NCBI GenBank assembly: GCA_047404135.1
Contig: JBDOIT010000004.1
Coordinates: forward strand, 154,664-218,663
DNA: 64,000 nt
Origin: JAHZKS01 sp047404135
Lineage (GTDB): Bacteria > Pseudomonadota > Alphaproteobacteria > Rickettsiales > JABSSG01
Reading direction: 5' to 3'
Part shown: piece after piece, positions 25,359 to 33,424 of the stretch
Layout: each line of letters begins with the position of its first letter
Position numbering within the stretch: position 1 is the first letter of the stretch
The notes under the pieces: generated by a model
The model's input: the letters and a program-made list of their open reading frames with translations, nothing else
Databases searched by the model: none
What the model was told of the DNA's origin: nothing
Translations under genes and position numbers: made by a program

Positions 25359-26768
25359 CTATGATTTTAAATTTTTTATTTGCTTCATTATATCGTCAAT
25401 CCTGAGATTTAGTCTAGTACGTTTTCTAGAATTTCTTTTAGCACTTATAATAAACTGCTCTGCATCAGCAATTTTACCACTCATAAAAGCCTCTTCTGCT
25501 AGCATCAGGTTAGCATACCCTAAATCTCCTAACTTTCCATAAGCAGTCCCAAGAACTCTATAAATATAAGGATTCTTTATATTTTGTAAAATCACAGACT
25601 CAAGCAAAGTCACCACCTCCTCTAAGATATTCCTTTTTTCATATTCATCTTCAACAGATTCAACATAATGAGCTGAAGAAACCGCGTATTCTGCCTTTAA
25701 TATGGGGTTATCTATATAAGAAACTGCAATCCTGTACGATTCTAAGGATTTCTTAAAATCCCCAGACCTAAATAAAATTTGCGCCTTCATCTCATGCAGA
25801 TACCCATTATGAGGCTCTATCTTGATTAGGTTCTCTAATACAGACAGAGCCTCATCTGTTTGATGAATACTGTATAGATAAACTACATCACGATATTTTT
25901 GTGAGAATCTATCCAAATCAGAAGAAGTATTCTCTCCCTCTTTAGGAATCTCGACATTTTTCAGAAACCCACGCAACTTAGCAACTATCCTAGAATATTG
26001 CTCTCTTTCAGATGCTGTAGACCCACCACCTCTAGATTCACGCGACAAAGCATATTTTACAGAAGATATTCTACTTCTACTTAATGGATGAGTCCTACTA
26101 TAAGGGTTTGGTTCTTTGTACCCCCTCCTCTCCATAATATCAAAATAGTTCAATAGCTTCATTAAACCTTTTACAGAGTTGTTACTATCGTGTAAAAATC
26201 TAACAGCCGCTTGATCAGCTGATGCTTCTTGTGTTCTAGAATAGGATAAAAATTCCTTATAAAAAACATGAGATGGCCCCATAAGAGAACCCATAATAGC
26301 TGTGGGGTTTCCAGAAATCGCAGACAACGCTCCAAGTAATCCTGTTGCAAGCATAGATTGGTTTTGTATCTCTCTGATCTTCTCGTCTCTTCTGACTAAA
26401 TGCCCCCCAGCAATATGTCCCAATTCATGAGCAACAACCCCTTTAAGGATATCAGGGTCATTAAATCTAGCTATGAGCTCTGTGCTAATGAAGATATTCC
26501 TGCCATTAGCAACAAAAGCATTTATGCTTTTGTCCGCTATTACATATATGGTTACCTCCTCAGGATTAGTACCAGATGCCTCTAATATAGGACCCACCAG
26601 CTTTTTTAACACATCTTGTATTTCACTATCCACTATCTGAAGCGCATAGGAAGGAAAAGATAGAATCAAGACAACAAGAGAGGAATAAATTATTTTTCTA
26701 CTAGCCGCCAGGAGAAGGGTCGAAATGTTTTTTAAATTTATCAGATTCATTTTTGTACTGTTCTGCAT
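25359..26768 (-). CDS. M48-family zinc metallopeptidase with TPR-like tail (BepA-like)
   Basis: The 469-residue protein has a signal peptide (hydrophobic core IIYSSLVVLILSFPSYA, about residues 26-42), the zinc motif HELGHIAGGH (about 113-122) and the third-ligand region EASADQAAVRFL (about 184). A helical-repeat C-terminus follows (about 285-450, e.g. YLHEMKAQILFRSGDFKKSLESY). BepA-type proteases maintain outer-membrane protein assembly. The start overlaps the fdxA 3' end by 68 bp; a second ATG at 26750 still overlaps by 50 bp. A weak AAGAG lies upstream of the first ATG. The overlap is unusually long. Confidence 0.88.
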   Translation of the reverse strand: MQNSTKMNLINLKNISTLLLAASRKIIYSSLVVLILSFPSYALQIVDSEIQDVLKKLVGPILEASGTNPEEVTIYVIADKSINAFVANGRNIFISTELIARFNDPDILKGVVAHELGHIAGGHLVRRDEKIREIQNQSMLATGLLGALSAISGNPTAIMGSLMGPSHVFYKEFLSYSRTQEASADQAAVRFLHDSNNSVKGLMKLLNYFDIMERRGYKEPNPYSRTHPLSRSRISSVKYALSRESRGGGSTASEREQYSRIVAKLRGFLKNVEIPKEGENTSSDLDRFSQKYRDVVYLYSIHQTDEALSVLENLIKIEPHNGYLHEMKAQILFRSGDFKKSLESYRIAVSYIDNPILKAEYAVSSAHYVESVEDEYEKRNILEEVVTLLESVILQNIKNPYIYRVLGTAYGKLGDLGYANLMLAEEAFMSGKIADAEQFIISAKRNSRKRTRLNLRIDDIMKQIKNLKS

Positions 26769-27030
26769 CTTTTAACGGCTCTTTTTTTTCAGTAATCTTA
26801 GGCCATGCATTAGCGTACTTCCTGTTCACCTCAATCATCTCGATCAAATCTTCGGATTCAGGTTGAATGGCCTCTACCGGACATTCTGGCTCACACACAC
26901 CACAGTCAATACACTCATCTGGATTGATCACAAGCATGTTCTTGCCTTCGTAGAAGCAATCTACTGGACAAACTTCCACACAATCAGAATATTTACATTT
27001 TATACAGGATTCAGTAACTACAAAAGTCAT
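26701..27030 (-). CDS. fdxA: Ferredoxin FdxA ([3Fe-4S][4Fe-4S] type)
   Basis: The 109-residue ferredoxin carries CIKCKYSDCVEVCPVDCFYEG (residues 9-29) and CIDCGVCEPECPVEAI (about 40-55), the seven-iron arrangement of alphaproteobacterial FdxA. The C-terminal half (LIEMIEVNRKYANAWPKITEKKEP) is typical of the family. It is a soluble electron carrier whose partner is unknown. The 3' end is overlapped by the M48 peptidase start. Confidence 0.95.
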   Translation of the reverse strand: MTFVVTESCIKCKYSDCVEVCPVDCFYEGKNMLVINPDECIDCGVCEPECPVEAIQPESEDLIEMIEVNRKYANAWPKITEKKEPLKDAEQYKNESDKFKKHFDPSPGG

Positions 27031-27054
27031 ACAAATATTTATTTTTCTATTTAC

Positions 27055-27759
27055 TTAACTAGATGATATATGCTTAATACGCAATATTTTTTTTCTCATA
27101 ATTTCTGTATTGACTCGAAAAATTAGTATAAAGACAAAAAATGAAACACAAGCGAAAAACATCAACAATAAAGGCACCATCATAGATGAATGAACAGAAG
27201 TCCCACTAGTTTTTATAATGCTGGCAGGCTGATGCAAGGTACTCCACATATTGACAGAAAATTTTATAATAGGAATATTCACCAATCCTATTATAGCTAA
27301 AATAGCTGGAGCATCATTTTTTATTAAATCCTCCCTTACAGAGTTAAAAAGAGATGTATAGCCAAGATAGAAAAAAAACAGTATGAGCATCGATGTTAAT
27401 CGAGCATCCCAAACCCACCAAGCTCCCCATATTGGCTTACCCCACATTGCACCCGTCACTAAAGTTACTGCAGCAAAAATAGCGCCGATAAAGGCAGCTT
27501 GATTTGCAAGAAGGTCCAGGAAGTTATTACGCCAAATTATATATACAATGCTACAAACTCCCATAAACATATATATACCAAGAGCCATCCATGCAGATGG
27601 AACATGAACGTACATAATCCTTACAAACTCACCTTGTTGATAGTCTAAGGGGGAGCTAAAAACAAAGTATCCCCCTACTGAAAATAAGATTACAGAGGAT
27701 ATTCCACTGATATATCTTGCATATCTTTCTGTTTTGAAAAAGAATTTTAAATCTATCAT
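27055..27759 (-). CDS. ccmC: Haem exporter protein CcmC
   Basis: The 234-residue membrane protein has six hydrophobic spans and the tryptophan-rich motif WGKPIWGAWWVWDARLTS (about residues 122-139). Histidines sit in VHVPSAWM (about 51) and TLHQPAS (about 185), flanking the motif as in CcmC. It delivers haem to CcmE for cytochrome c maturation in the inner membrane. The start overlaps the end of pgeF by 4 bp. No other ccm genes are nearby, which is typical of scattered rickettsial ccm genes. Confidence 0.95.
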   Translation of the reverse strand: MIDLKFFFKTERYARYISGISSVILFSVGGYFVFSSPLDYQQGEFVRIMYVHVPSAWMALGIYMFMGVCSIVYIIWRNNFLDLLANQAAFIGAIFAAVTLVTGAMWGKPIWGAWWVWDARLTSMLILFFFYLGYTSLFNSVREDLIKNDAPAILAIIGLVNIPIIKFSVNMWSTLHQPASIIKTSGTSVHSSMMVPLLLMFFACVSFFVFILIFRVNTEIMRKKILRIKHISSS

Positions 27760-28511
27760 CTAAGCCCTACAACTGACAGTATGCTACCTTCGTGCTTTTT
27801 TCGTCTGTGACTAAAGAATTTTTCTTTCATCAAAAAGGTGTTTAATTTCGTATCGAATACCCCCCTCAATCCCATGCCACACAGGCTTCCTTTAATATAT
27901 CCAGGAAGGTCAAACATGTATTTTTCCTTTTTTTTTCCTGGTATAAAAAATCTCTTACTATTCTTGTCTTTCAATAGAAACTCTTCTAAAAATTCTGCCC
28001 CCACCTCATAAGATTCTTTGCGTATACAAGGGCCAATAACAACTTCAACAGATGGTAGCTTTGCACCCAAACCTTGCATCTTCTTTACAGTTTCCAAGGT
28101 AACTCCCTCCAAGGCACCTTTCCATCCAGCGTGCGCAGCACCTATGACTTCATTCTCTTGATCAATAAAAAGTAAAGGGACGCAGTCTGCTGCCTGAATA
28201 GCTAATAGGATCCCTTTTTTATTTGTAACTTGGGCATCTGCTTCATGCTCTTCACCTAGATCCGGAACATCCTTAACTTCCACCACTCTATTGCCATGCA
28301 CTTGTTTCAAAATAGATATATGAGAATATCTCTCCCCAAACATATTTATTATTCTGGATCTATTCTCCTGTGTATTCTTATCTAAATGCAGCAAGAATTT
28401 ATGTGACTTCAGAGGAGCCTCTTTTCCTAAAAATCCATATACAGCATTTTGAGGGGAATAACGATTATGAGTAATAATAAAATCATTTTCTACTTTGCAA
28501 AAATCAGGCAT
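27756..28511 (-). CDS. pgeF: Peptidoglycan editing factor / purine nucleoside phosphorylase (YfiH family)
   Basis: The 251-residue protein shows the YfiH/laccase-domain zinc residues: histidine in LKQVHGNRV (about 69), cysteine in AIQAADCVPLLF (about 108), histidine in GAAHAGWKGALEG (about 128) and GPCIRKESYEVG (about 161). Family members correct mis-incorporated L-serine in peptidoglycan precursors (PgeF) and also show purine nucleoside activity. It is coupled to ccmC by a 4-bp overlap. It diverges from the MFS gene at 28551. Confidence 0.9.
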   Translation of the reverse strand: MPDFCKVENDFIITHNRYSPQNAVYGFLGKEAPLKSHKFLLHLDKNTQENRSRIINMFGERYSHISILKQVHGNRVVEVKDVPDLGEEHEADAQVTNKKGILLAIQAADCVPLLFIDQENEVIGAAHAGWKGALEGVTLETVKKMQGLGAKLPSVEVVIGPCIRKESYEVGAEFLEEFLLKDKNSKRFFIPGKKKEKYMFDLPGYIKGSLCGMGLRGVFDTKLNTFLMKEKFFSHRRKKHEGSILSVVGLR

Positions 28512-28550
28512 ATATGTTATTTAGTTAGAACTCTTTAAAGACGGACCCGA

Positions 28551-29783
28551 GTGAATAGTATAAAGAAAAACGCAGCCAATGCAACCGTTGCTGCGATGAT
28601 AGGAAATGCATTAGAGCATTATGATATGTCCCTATATGGTTTCATGGTTCCAGTATTAATTTCTATTTTTCTTCCTGAAGTTGAAATGTTAAATGCCCTA
28701 ATATTAACATTTGTATTCACACCAATAAGCATCATTGTTAGGCCTATAGGAGCACTAACCATAGGAAGAATCGGTGATATATATGGCAGAAAAACCGCTT
28801 TAACCGTAAGCATTGGAGGAATGGCTGTAGTAACAGGAGCAATAGGATTACTGCCCACATACGAATCTATAGGTATTTGGTCTCCTATATTATTTTTAAT
28901 ATTACGTAGCACCCAAGGGTTCTTCATTGCAGGAGAAAGCTGCGGAGGAGCTGTTTTTGTTTTAGAGCATAGAGAATCCAACAAAGGTTACATGAGTGGC
29001 TTATATGGAAGCTATGCAGTAGTTGGAATGTTAGCAGCCGCAATTATTGCAACAATCACAACCTTTTTCCCAGAAAAATTCTGGAGGATTCCTTATTTAA
29101 TAGGGTCGCTTACTGGTATAGTTGGTTTTTACATAAGAACTAATATTTCAGAAACTCCAAAATTCTTAAAATATAAAAACGTTAAACCTGTAAGAACAAG
29201 AGATGTGATAAAAGAATATAAGCCCTTATTCTCTGGAATCGGAGTATCGGCTCTTCATAGCGCCTTATACCTGCTCCCTGCTTACCTCATGAATTCTTTA
29301 CTGCCCTTAATAACCCCCTTTAAACTACCTGTAATTATGTCAATTAATACAGGTACTACTATTTTATATATGATTTCCTTACCGTTTTTTGGAAAGCTTG
29401 CAGATAAAACCTCTGCTACGAACTCCATGATCCTAGCAGCCATAACAACAATGCTCCTATCCTACCCACTGATTTCTCTGATATCCTTTCATAATCTCTA
29501 TCTATTGATTGCAATGAAAGCCGCTTTCGCGATTTTAACTGCATGGTTCTGCGCTCCTTTCTACTCATGGATGCACGGATTGTTTCATACAAAAAAAAGA
29601 TACACCTCCATTTCACTAAGCCATTCTTTAGGGGGGCAGCTAGGAGGATTTATGGTACCTGTTGCAATATGGTTGTGGAAGCACACGGAGTCCCTTGCGT
29701 CAATATATGGAATATTGATTTTTTGCTCTATTATTTCTATCCTTTCTCTGGTAGGATCGAAATTTCTAAAAACACATGACTAA
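28551..29783 (+). CDS. MFS transporter (ProP/metabolite-H+ symporter-like)
   Basis: The 410-residue protein starts at a GTG and has 12 predicted spans. Motifs are GNALEHYDMSLYGF in helix 1 (about residues 18-31), IGRIGDIYGRKTAL in the loop 2-3 (about 73-86) and RSTQGFFIAGESCGG (about 118-132), which mark the ProP/ShiA-type metabolite:H+ symporters common in Rickettsiales. The likely substrate is a small amino acid or betaine-like compound, but it cannot be specified. It overlaps the glutamine-synthetase-like gene by 8 bp, indicating a shared role. Confidence 0.87.
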   Translation: MNSIKKNAANATVAAMIGNALEHYDMSLYGFMVPVLISIFLPEVEMLNALILTFVFTPISIIVRPIGALTIGRIGDIYGRKTALTVSIGGMAVVTGAIGLLPTYESIGIWSPILFLILRSTQGFFIAGESCGGAVFVLEHRESNKGYMSGLYGSYAVVGMLAAAIIATITTFFPEKFWRIPYLIGSLTGIVGFYIRTNISETPKFLKYKNVKPVRTRDVIKEYKPLFSGIGVSALHSALYLLPAYLMNSLLPLITPFKLPVIMSINTGTTILYMISLPFFGKLADKTSATNSMILAAITTMLLSYPLISLISFHNLYLLIAMKAAFAILTAWFCAPFYSWMHGLFHTKKRYTSISLSHSLGGQLGGFMVPVAIWLWKHTESLASIYGILIFCSIISILSLVGSKFLKTHD

Positions 29784-30594
29784 GCTTTTATTAAGAAATA
29801 TAGATTTTAAAAAAATACTTTTCCGATATGAGTCTCTCTTTCTAGATAATTTTAATATTATTCCAGTATTAGGATGCGAGTTAGAGTTCTACTCAAAGAT
29901 ACCAGAGCAAAAGCTACACAAGTCTATCTCTAATGAAATATCCGCAGAAGAAGGAGATGGTCAATTCGAATTAAAATTCTCTCCTGTTAAAAGCCCCCTA
30001 AAGCTTGTAGAAAACATAGAGGCAACAAAAAGAGATCTGCAAGATATTGCGATTTTTTCTGCTACACCATATGTAGACCAACCCTCTAGCGGAATGCATA
30101 TACATATTAATTTCCTAGATGCAGAACAAAACAATATATATATCCGCACAAATAGCAAAACTCCAAAAGCTCTTGCCTACTCTATAGGAGGGTTACTAAA
30201 TACTATGGAGGAATCTTGTGTGTTTTTTGCCCCCACCCAAAATTCATATCAACGCTTTACAAATCCAAGCATGACTGCCCCTTCAAAGATATCTTGGGGT
30301 ATAAACAACAGAACTGCCGCCATTAGAATAACCCCTATGGAGAAAGGCCCAAGACGAATCGAGTGCAGAATAGCAAGCTCAAATGCAGAACCCGCAAAAG
30401 TTATCGCAGCAATATTAGCAGGAATTCACTTAGGGTTAACAGAAAAAATTATACCACAAGAGCCCACATACGGAATTTGTTCGGACCCACAATACAGATT
30501 AAAAGATTTGCCGAAAAGTCTAGCGGAGGCGAAAAAACTGGCTATGCGAGGAAATATATCTTCATTATTGACAAGTATGCTCGTGGAAACCTAG
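29776..30594 (+). CDS. Compact glutamine-synthetase-like protein (catalytic domain only)
   Basis: The 272-residue product consists only of the glutamine synthetase catalytic barrel. Conserved metal and substrate residues appear in order: GCELEF (about residue 34), EEGDGQFELKF (about 55-65), SSGMHIHINF (about 105-114), NNRTAAIRITP (about 176-186) and RRIECRIASSNAEP (about 195-208). The usual N-terminal beta-grasp domain of about 100 residues is missing, although the start is supported by the 8-bp overlap with the MFS gene. It may ligate glutamate or a related acid to an amine. Function is inferred; true ammonia-assimilating activity is doubtful. Its last 4 bp overlap aspS tail to tail. Confidence 0.8.
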   Translation: MTKLLLRNIDFKKILFRYESLFLDNFNIIPVLGCELEFYSKIPEQKLHKSISNEISAEEGDGQFELKFSPVKSPLKLVENIEATKRDLQDIAIFSATPYVDQPSSGMHIHINFLDAEQNNIYIRTNSKTPKALAYSIGGLLNTMEESCVFFAPTQNSYQRFTNPSMTAPSKISWGINNRTAAIRITPMEKGPRRIECRIASSNAEPAKVIAAILAGIHLGLTEKIIPQEPTYGICSDPQYRLKDLPKSLAEAKKLAMRGNISSLLTSMLVET

Positions 30595-32405
30595 CCTTCC
30601 TGATCTGATATTTTTTTCTTAGTTGCCACAGAAAAATCAAGACCTAACTCCCTCAGCTGCATAGGGTCAACAGATGAAGGCGCTTTCATCATTAAGTCTT
30701 CAGCTTTTTGGGTCATAGGAAATAAAATCACTTCACGTATATTCTCTTCGTCAGCAAGAAGCATAACAATTCTATCAATACCAGGAGCAGCACCACCATG
30801 AGGAGGGGCGCCATACTTAAAGGCGGTAACCAATGCTGAGAATTTTTCATCCACATATTTTTTATCATAGCCAACAACCTTAAATGCTTCATACATCATT
30901 TCTGGCTGGTGGTTTCTGATAGCACCACTGCAAAGCTCAATACCGTTACATACAATGTCATACTGATATGCAAGAATTTCCAAATAATCCTCTGTGGTTT
31001 TAGCATTCTTTAATATGTCCATTCCTCCTTGAGGAATGGAAAATGGATTATGACTAAATTCAATTTTTCCAGTTTTTTCATCCATTTCAAAATATGGATA
31101 ATCAATAACCCAGCAGAATTTGAAGCAATCCTTTGAAATTAAATCCAATTCTTCCGCAAGGTGGGTCCTTACAAAACCCGCAAGTTTAGCGGCCGCTAGT
31201 TCTTTATCGCAAGAAAGAAAAACGGAATCTCCATCTTTAATACCCGCAACTTCTTTCAGTTTATTTAACTCATCTTCTTTCAATAATTTTGCAATAGGGC
31301 CTTTAGCGGCTCCATCTTCATCAAATATAATATAAGCAAGACCTTTAGCGCCGTGGGATTGTGCAAATTCAATTTTCTTATCAAAGAAACTTCTCGGCTG
31401 CCCTGAAGTTCTAGGAGCCGGTATCGCACGAACTTTTGCGCCCTTCTTAATATTCGATACAAAGATAGAAAATCCTGAATCCGCAAAAATATCTGTTACA
31501 TCAGAAATAATAATTGGGTTCCTCAAATCTGGCTTATCGCTACCATATTTGAGCATAGAATCCTTATAAGTGATTCTTGGGAAAGGAAATGGAGTCACCT
31601 TCTTGTCTGAGAAAGTTGTGAATATCTTATGCATCACAGGTTCAATTGCATTAAATACATCTTCCTGTGTAACAAATGACATCTCCAAGTCTAACTGGTA
31701 AAACTCACCAGGAGATCTGTCTGCCCTTGCATCTTCGTCTCTGAAACATGGAGCAATTTGGAAATATTTATCAAAACCAGATACCATCACCAACTGCTTA
31801 AATATCTGTGGAGCTTGAGGCAAAGCATAGAATTCACCATGATGCAATCTGCTAGGCACCAAAAAGTCCCTAGCGCCCTCTGGAGAGCTAGATGTAAGTA
31901 TAGGTGTTTGGAATTCCACAAAATCTTGCGCAACCATCTCGCTTCGCATCATGTTTATAACCCTAGAACGCAGTATAATATTATTGTGAACCCTCTCCCT
32001 CCTAAGATCCAGATAACGATATTTCAGACGCATATCCTCAGCGCAATCTTCGTCACTATTCACTTGAAGCGGCAAATACTCAGATTCAGACTCAATAATC
32101 AAAGAAGATACCTTTACCTCAACCGAACCCGTAGGCAAAGTATGATTGACAGTCTCTTCAGTACGCTTCACTACGGATCCTTCTATAGTAATAACGCTTT
32201 CATTCTTTATGTGCGATGCCTGCTCAAGCAGAGGATTATCAGAACTAAATACAAGCTGCGTAATCCCATAATGATCTCTTAAATCAATGAATAAAAGGTT
32301 GCCATGGTCCCTTTTTCTATGGACCCAACCAGATAATTTTACAATTTTATCAACATCAGCAACGTTAATTTCATTGCATTTATGACTTCTATATTTGTTA
32401 TTCAT
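30591..32405 (-). CDS. aspS: Aspartyl-tRNA synthetase
   Basis: The 604-residue class II synthetase has an N-terminal OB-fold (SGWVHRKRDHGNLLFIDLRDHYG, about 25-47), motif 2 with FRDEDARADRSPGEFYQLDLEMS (about 221-243) and motif 3 GAPPHGGAAPGIDRIVML (about 532-549). The bacterial insertion domain lies between. It attaches aspartate to tRNA-Asp; nondiscriminating forms also charge tRNA-Asn for GatCAB, and which type this is cannot be told by eye. Length is standard. Confidence 0.96.
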   Translation of the reverse strand: MNNKYRSHKCNEINVADVDKIVKLSGWVHRKRDHGNLLFIDLRDHYGITQLVFSSDNPLLEQASHIKNESVITIEGSVVKRTEETVNHTLPTGSVEVKVSSLIIESESEYLPLQVNSDEDCAEDMRLKYRYLDLRRERVHNNIILRSRVINMMRSEMVAQDFVEFQTPILTSSSPEGARDFLVPSRLHHGEFYALPQAPQIFKQLVMVSGFDKYFQIAPCFRDEDARADRSPGEFYQLDLEMSFVTQEDVFNAIEPVMHKIFTTFSDKKVTPFPFPRITYKDSMLKYGSDKPDLRNPIIISDVTDIFADSGFSIFVSNIKKGAKVRAIPAPRTSGQPRSFFDKKIEFAQSHGAKGLAYIIFDEDGAAKGPIAKLLKEDELNKLKEVAGIKDGDSVFLSCDKELAAAKLAGFVRTHLAEELDLISKDCFKFCWVIDYPYFEMDEKTGKIEFSHNPFSIPQGGMDILKNAKTTEDYLEILAYQYDIVCNGIELCSGAIRNHQPEMMYEAFKVVGYDKKYVDEKFSALVTAFKYGAPPHGGAAPGIDRIVMLLADEENIREVILFPMTQKAEDLMMKAPSSVDPMQLRELGLDFSVATKKKISDQEG

Positions 32406-32493
32406 TGAATTTTTTTATGAATTTAAATTAAGATAGCACAAATTTATATATCAAAAATTGATATAATCCAAGCGGTTTTGTTTTTCAACGATA

Positions 32494-32533
32494 TCTTTCA
32501 TAGCTTTATCAGAGTCTCTGATGCCATGAAAGA
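32494..32533. repeat. Imperfect 40-bp dyad upstream of the helical protein gene
   Basis: The outer arms TCTTTCAT (32494-32501) and ATGAAAGA (32526-32533) are perfect complements. The inner arms ATCAGAG (32508-32514) and CTCTGAT (32516-32522) also match perfectly around a single T, with unpaired AGCTTT and GCC between. No T-run follows on either strand, so it is not a standard terminator. It lies between the divergent aspS and 32599 genes and could be an operator, an mRNA leader hairpin or a palindromic repeat. Confidence 0.6.
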
Positions 32534-32598
32534 ATTAACCTTTTCTTAATACTTTGGGGGCATAATAGGGTTATTATTTAATCAATAAAGGTAACAAC

Positions 32599-33294
32599 AT
32601 GCCAACACCATTATCAATTGAAGCCGTTGGTACAAGCACAATTGCTTCCGCGGCAGAAGCTTTTGAAGATATCCAAGACCTAAAACTAAAGGAAGTATTA
32701 AGTAAAGTGCAAGAAACTTTACAACAGATGGTTACGCATCTTATGGAGGAAAGACAAAGAAAGGAGGAACAGACTTTTGAAGCACGTATGAAAAGAGCAA
32801 TGGGCTTTATGAAAACAAAACTCACTAGTCTAGCTTCTAATCTTGGAACAGCCGCAGAAAAAATACAAAAAGCTTTCGTAGGATTCTTTGAGAAGATGGC
32901 CTCCGTTGCAAAAGCTATTTCCGCAAAAGCAAAGGAAATGGGAGGTAAGATTTATACCAAATCTGGTGAATTCAAGGATTATGTAAAAGAGAAAATGGGC
33001 AATTTTGCTGATTCTACGAAAACTTTTTATGTAGAAACAATGAAACCAATAATAAGCAAAGCAACAGAACCTGTAAAAAGAGCTTTTGACAGCGCTGTAG
33101 AAAAAATCAAGCCTATCATGCAGTCTGCCTCAGATCGTGTTGCGTATGGATACCTAGGGGCTAAGGAAAGCATGGGTAAAGCCGCAAGAATAGCTGGTGA
33201 AAAGCTAGCTGCAGCTGGTACTAAAGTAGAGCATTCCGCGTCGACGAAAAGAGCCGCTAAGAAAAAGGGACCCGAAACCAGCAGGGGAATGTAA
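32599..33294 (+). CDS. Unrecognised helical Lys/Ala-rich protein
   Basis: I do not recognise a family. The 231-residue protein has no signal peptide. It is almost entirely amphipathic helix, with periodic Ala, Lys, Met and Glu residues (for example MASVAKAISAKAKEMGGKIYTKSGEF, about residues 112-137, and similar blocks to 215). It resembles apolipoprotein- or LEA-like helical repeats. The C-terminus is strongly basic. An AAAGGT sequence lies 9 bp before the ATG. It has its own terminator and upstream dyad, so it is probably monocistronic. Possible roles are membrane-surface binding, nucleic acid binding or export as an effector; none is proven. Confidence 0.75.
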   Translation: MPTPLSIEAVGTSTIASAAEAFEDIQDLKLKEVLSKVQETLQQMVTHLMEERQRKEEQTFEARMKRAMGFMKTKLTSLASNLGTAAEKIQKAFVGFFEKMASVAKAISAKAKEMGGKIYTKSGEFKDYVKEKMGNFADSTKTFYVETMKPIISKATEPVKRAFDSAVEKIKPIMQSASDRVAYGYLGAKESMGKAARIAGEKLAAAGTKVEHSASTKRAAKKKGPETSRGM

Positions 33295-33324
33295 CCCTTA
33301 TATAGGGTCCTAACCTTAAAAAAA

Positions 33325-33358
33325 AGAAGCCACCCAGAAGGGTGTCTTCTTTTTTTTT
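33325..33358 (+). terminator. Rho-independent terminator of the helical protein gene
   Basis: Arms AGAAGCCACCC (33325-33335) and GGGTGTCTTCT (33340-33350) pair with one mismatch around an AGAA loop and are followed by a run of T to 33358. It lies 30 bp after the stop of the gene ending at 33294 and separates it from the porin gene. Confidence 0.9.
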
Positions 33359-33424
33359 ACCCCTATTGCATTACTCAAAAAAACTTCTATGCTCTTCTAA
33401 AAATAAAAAAGCACCCAAAGCGCA

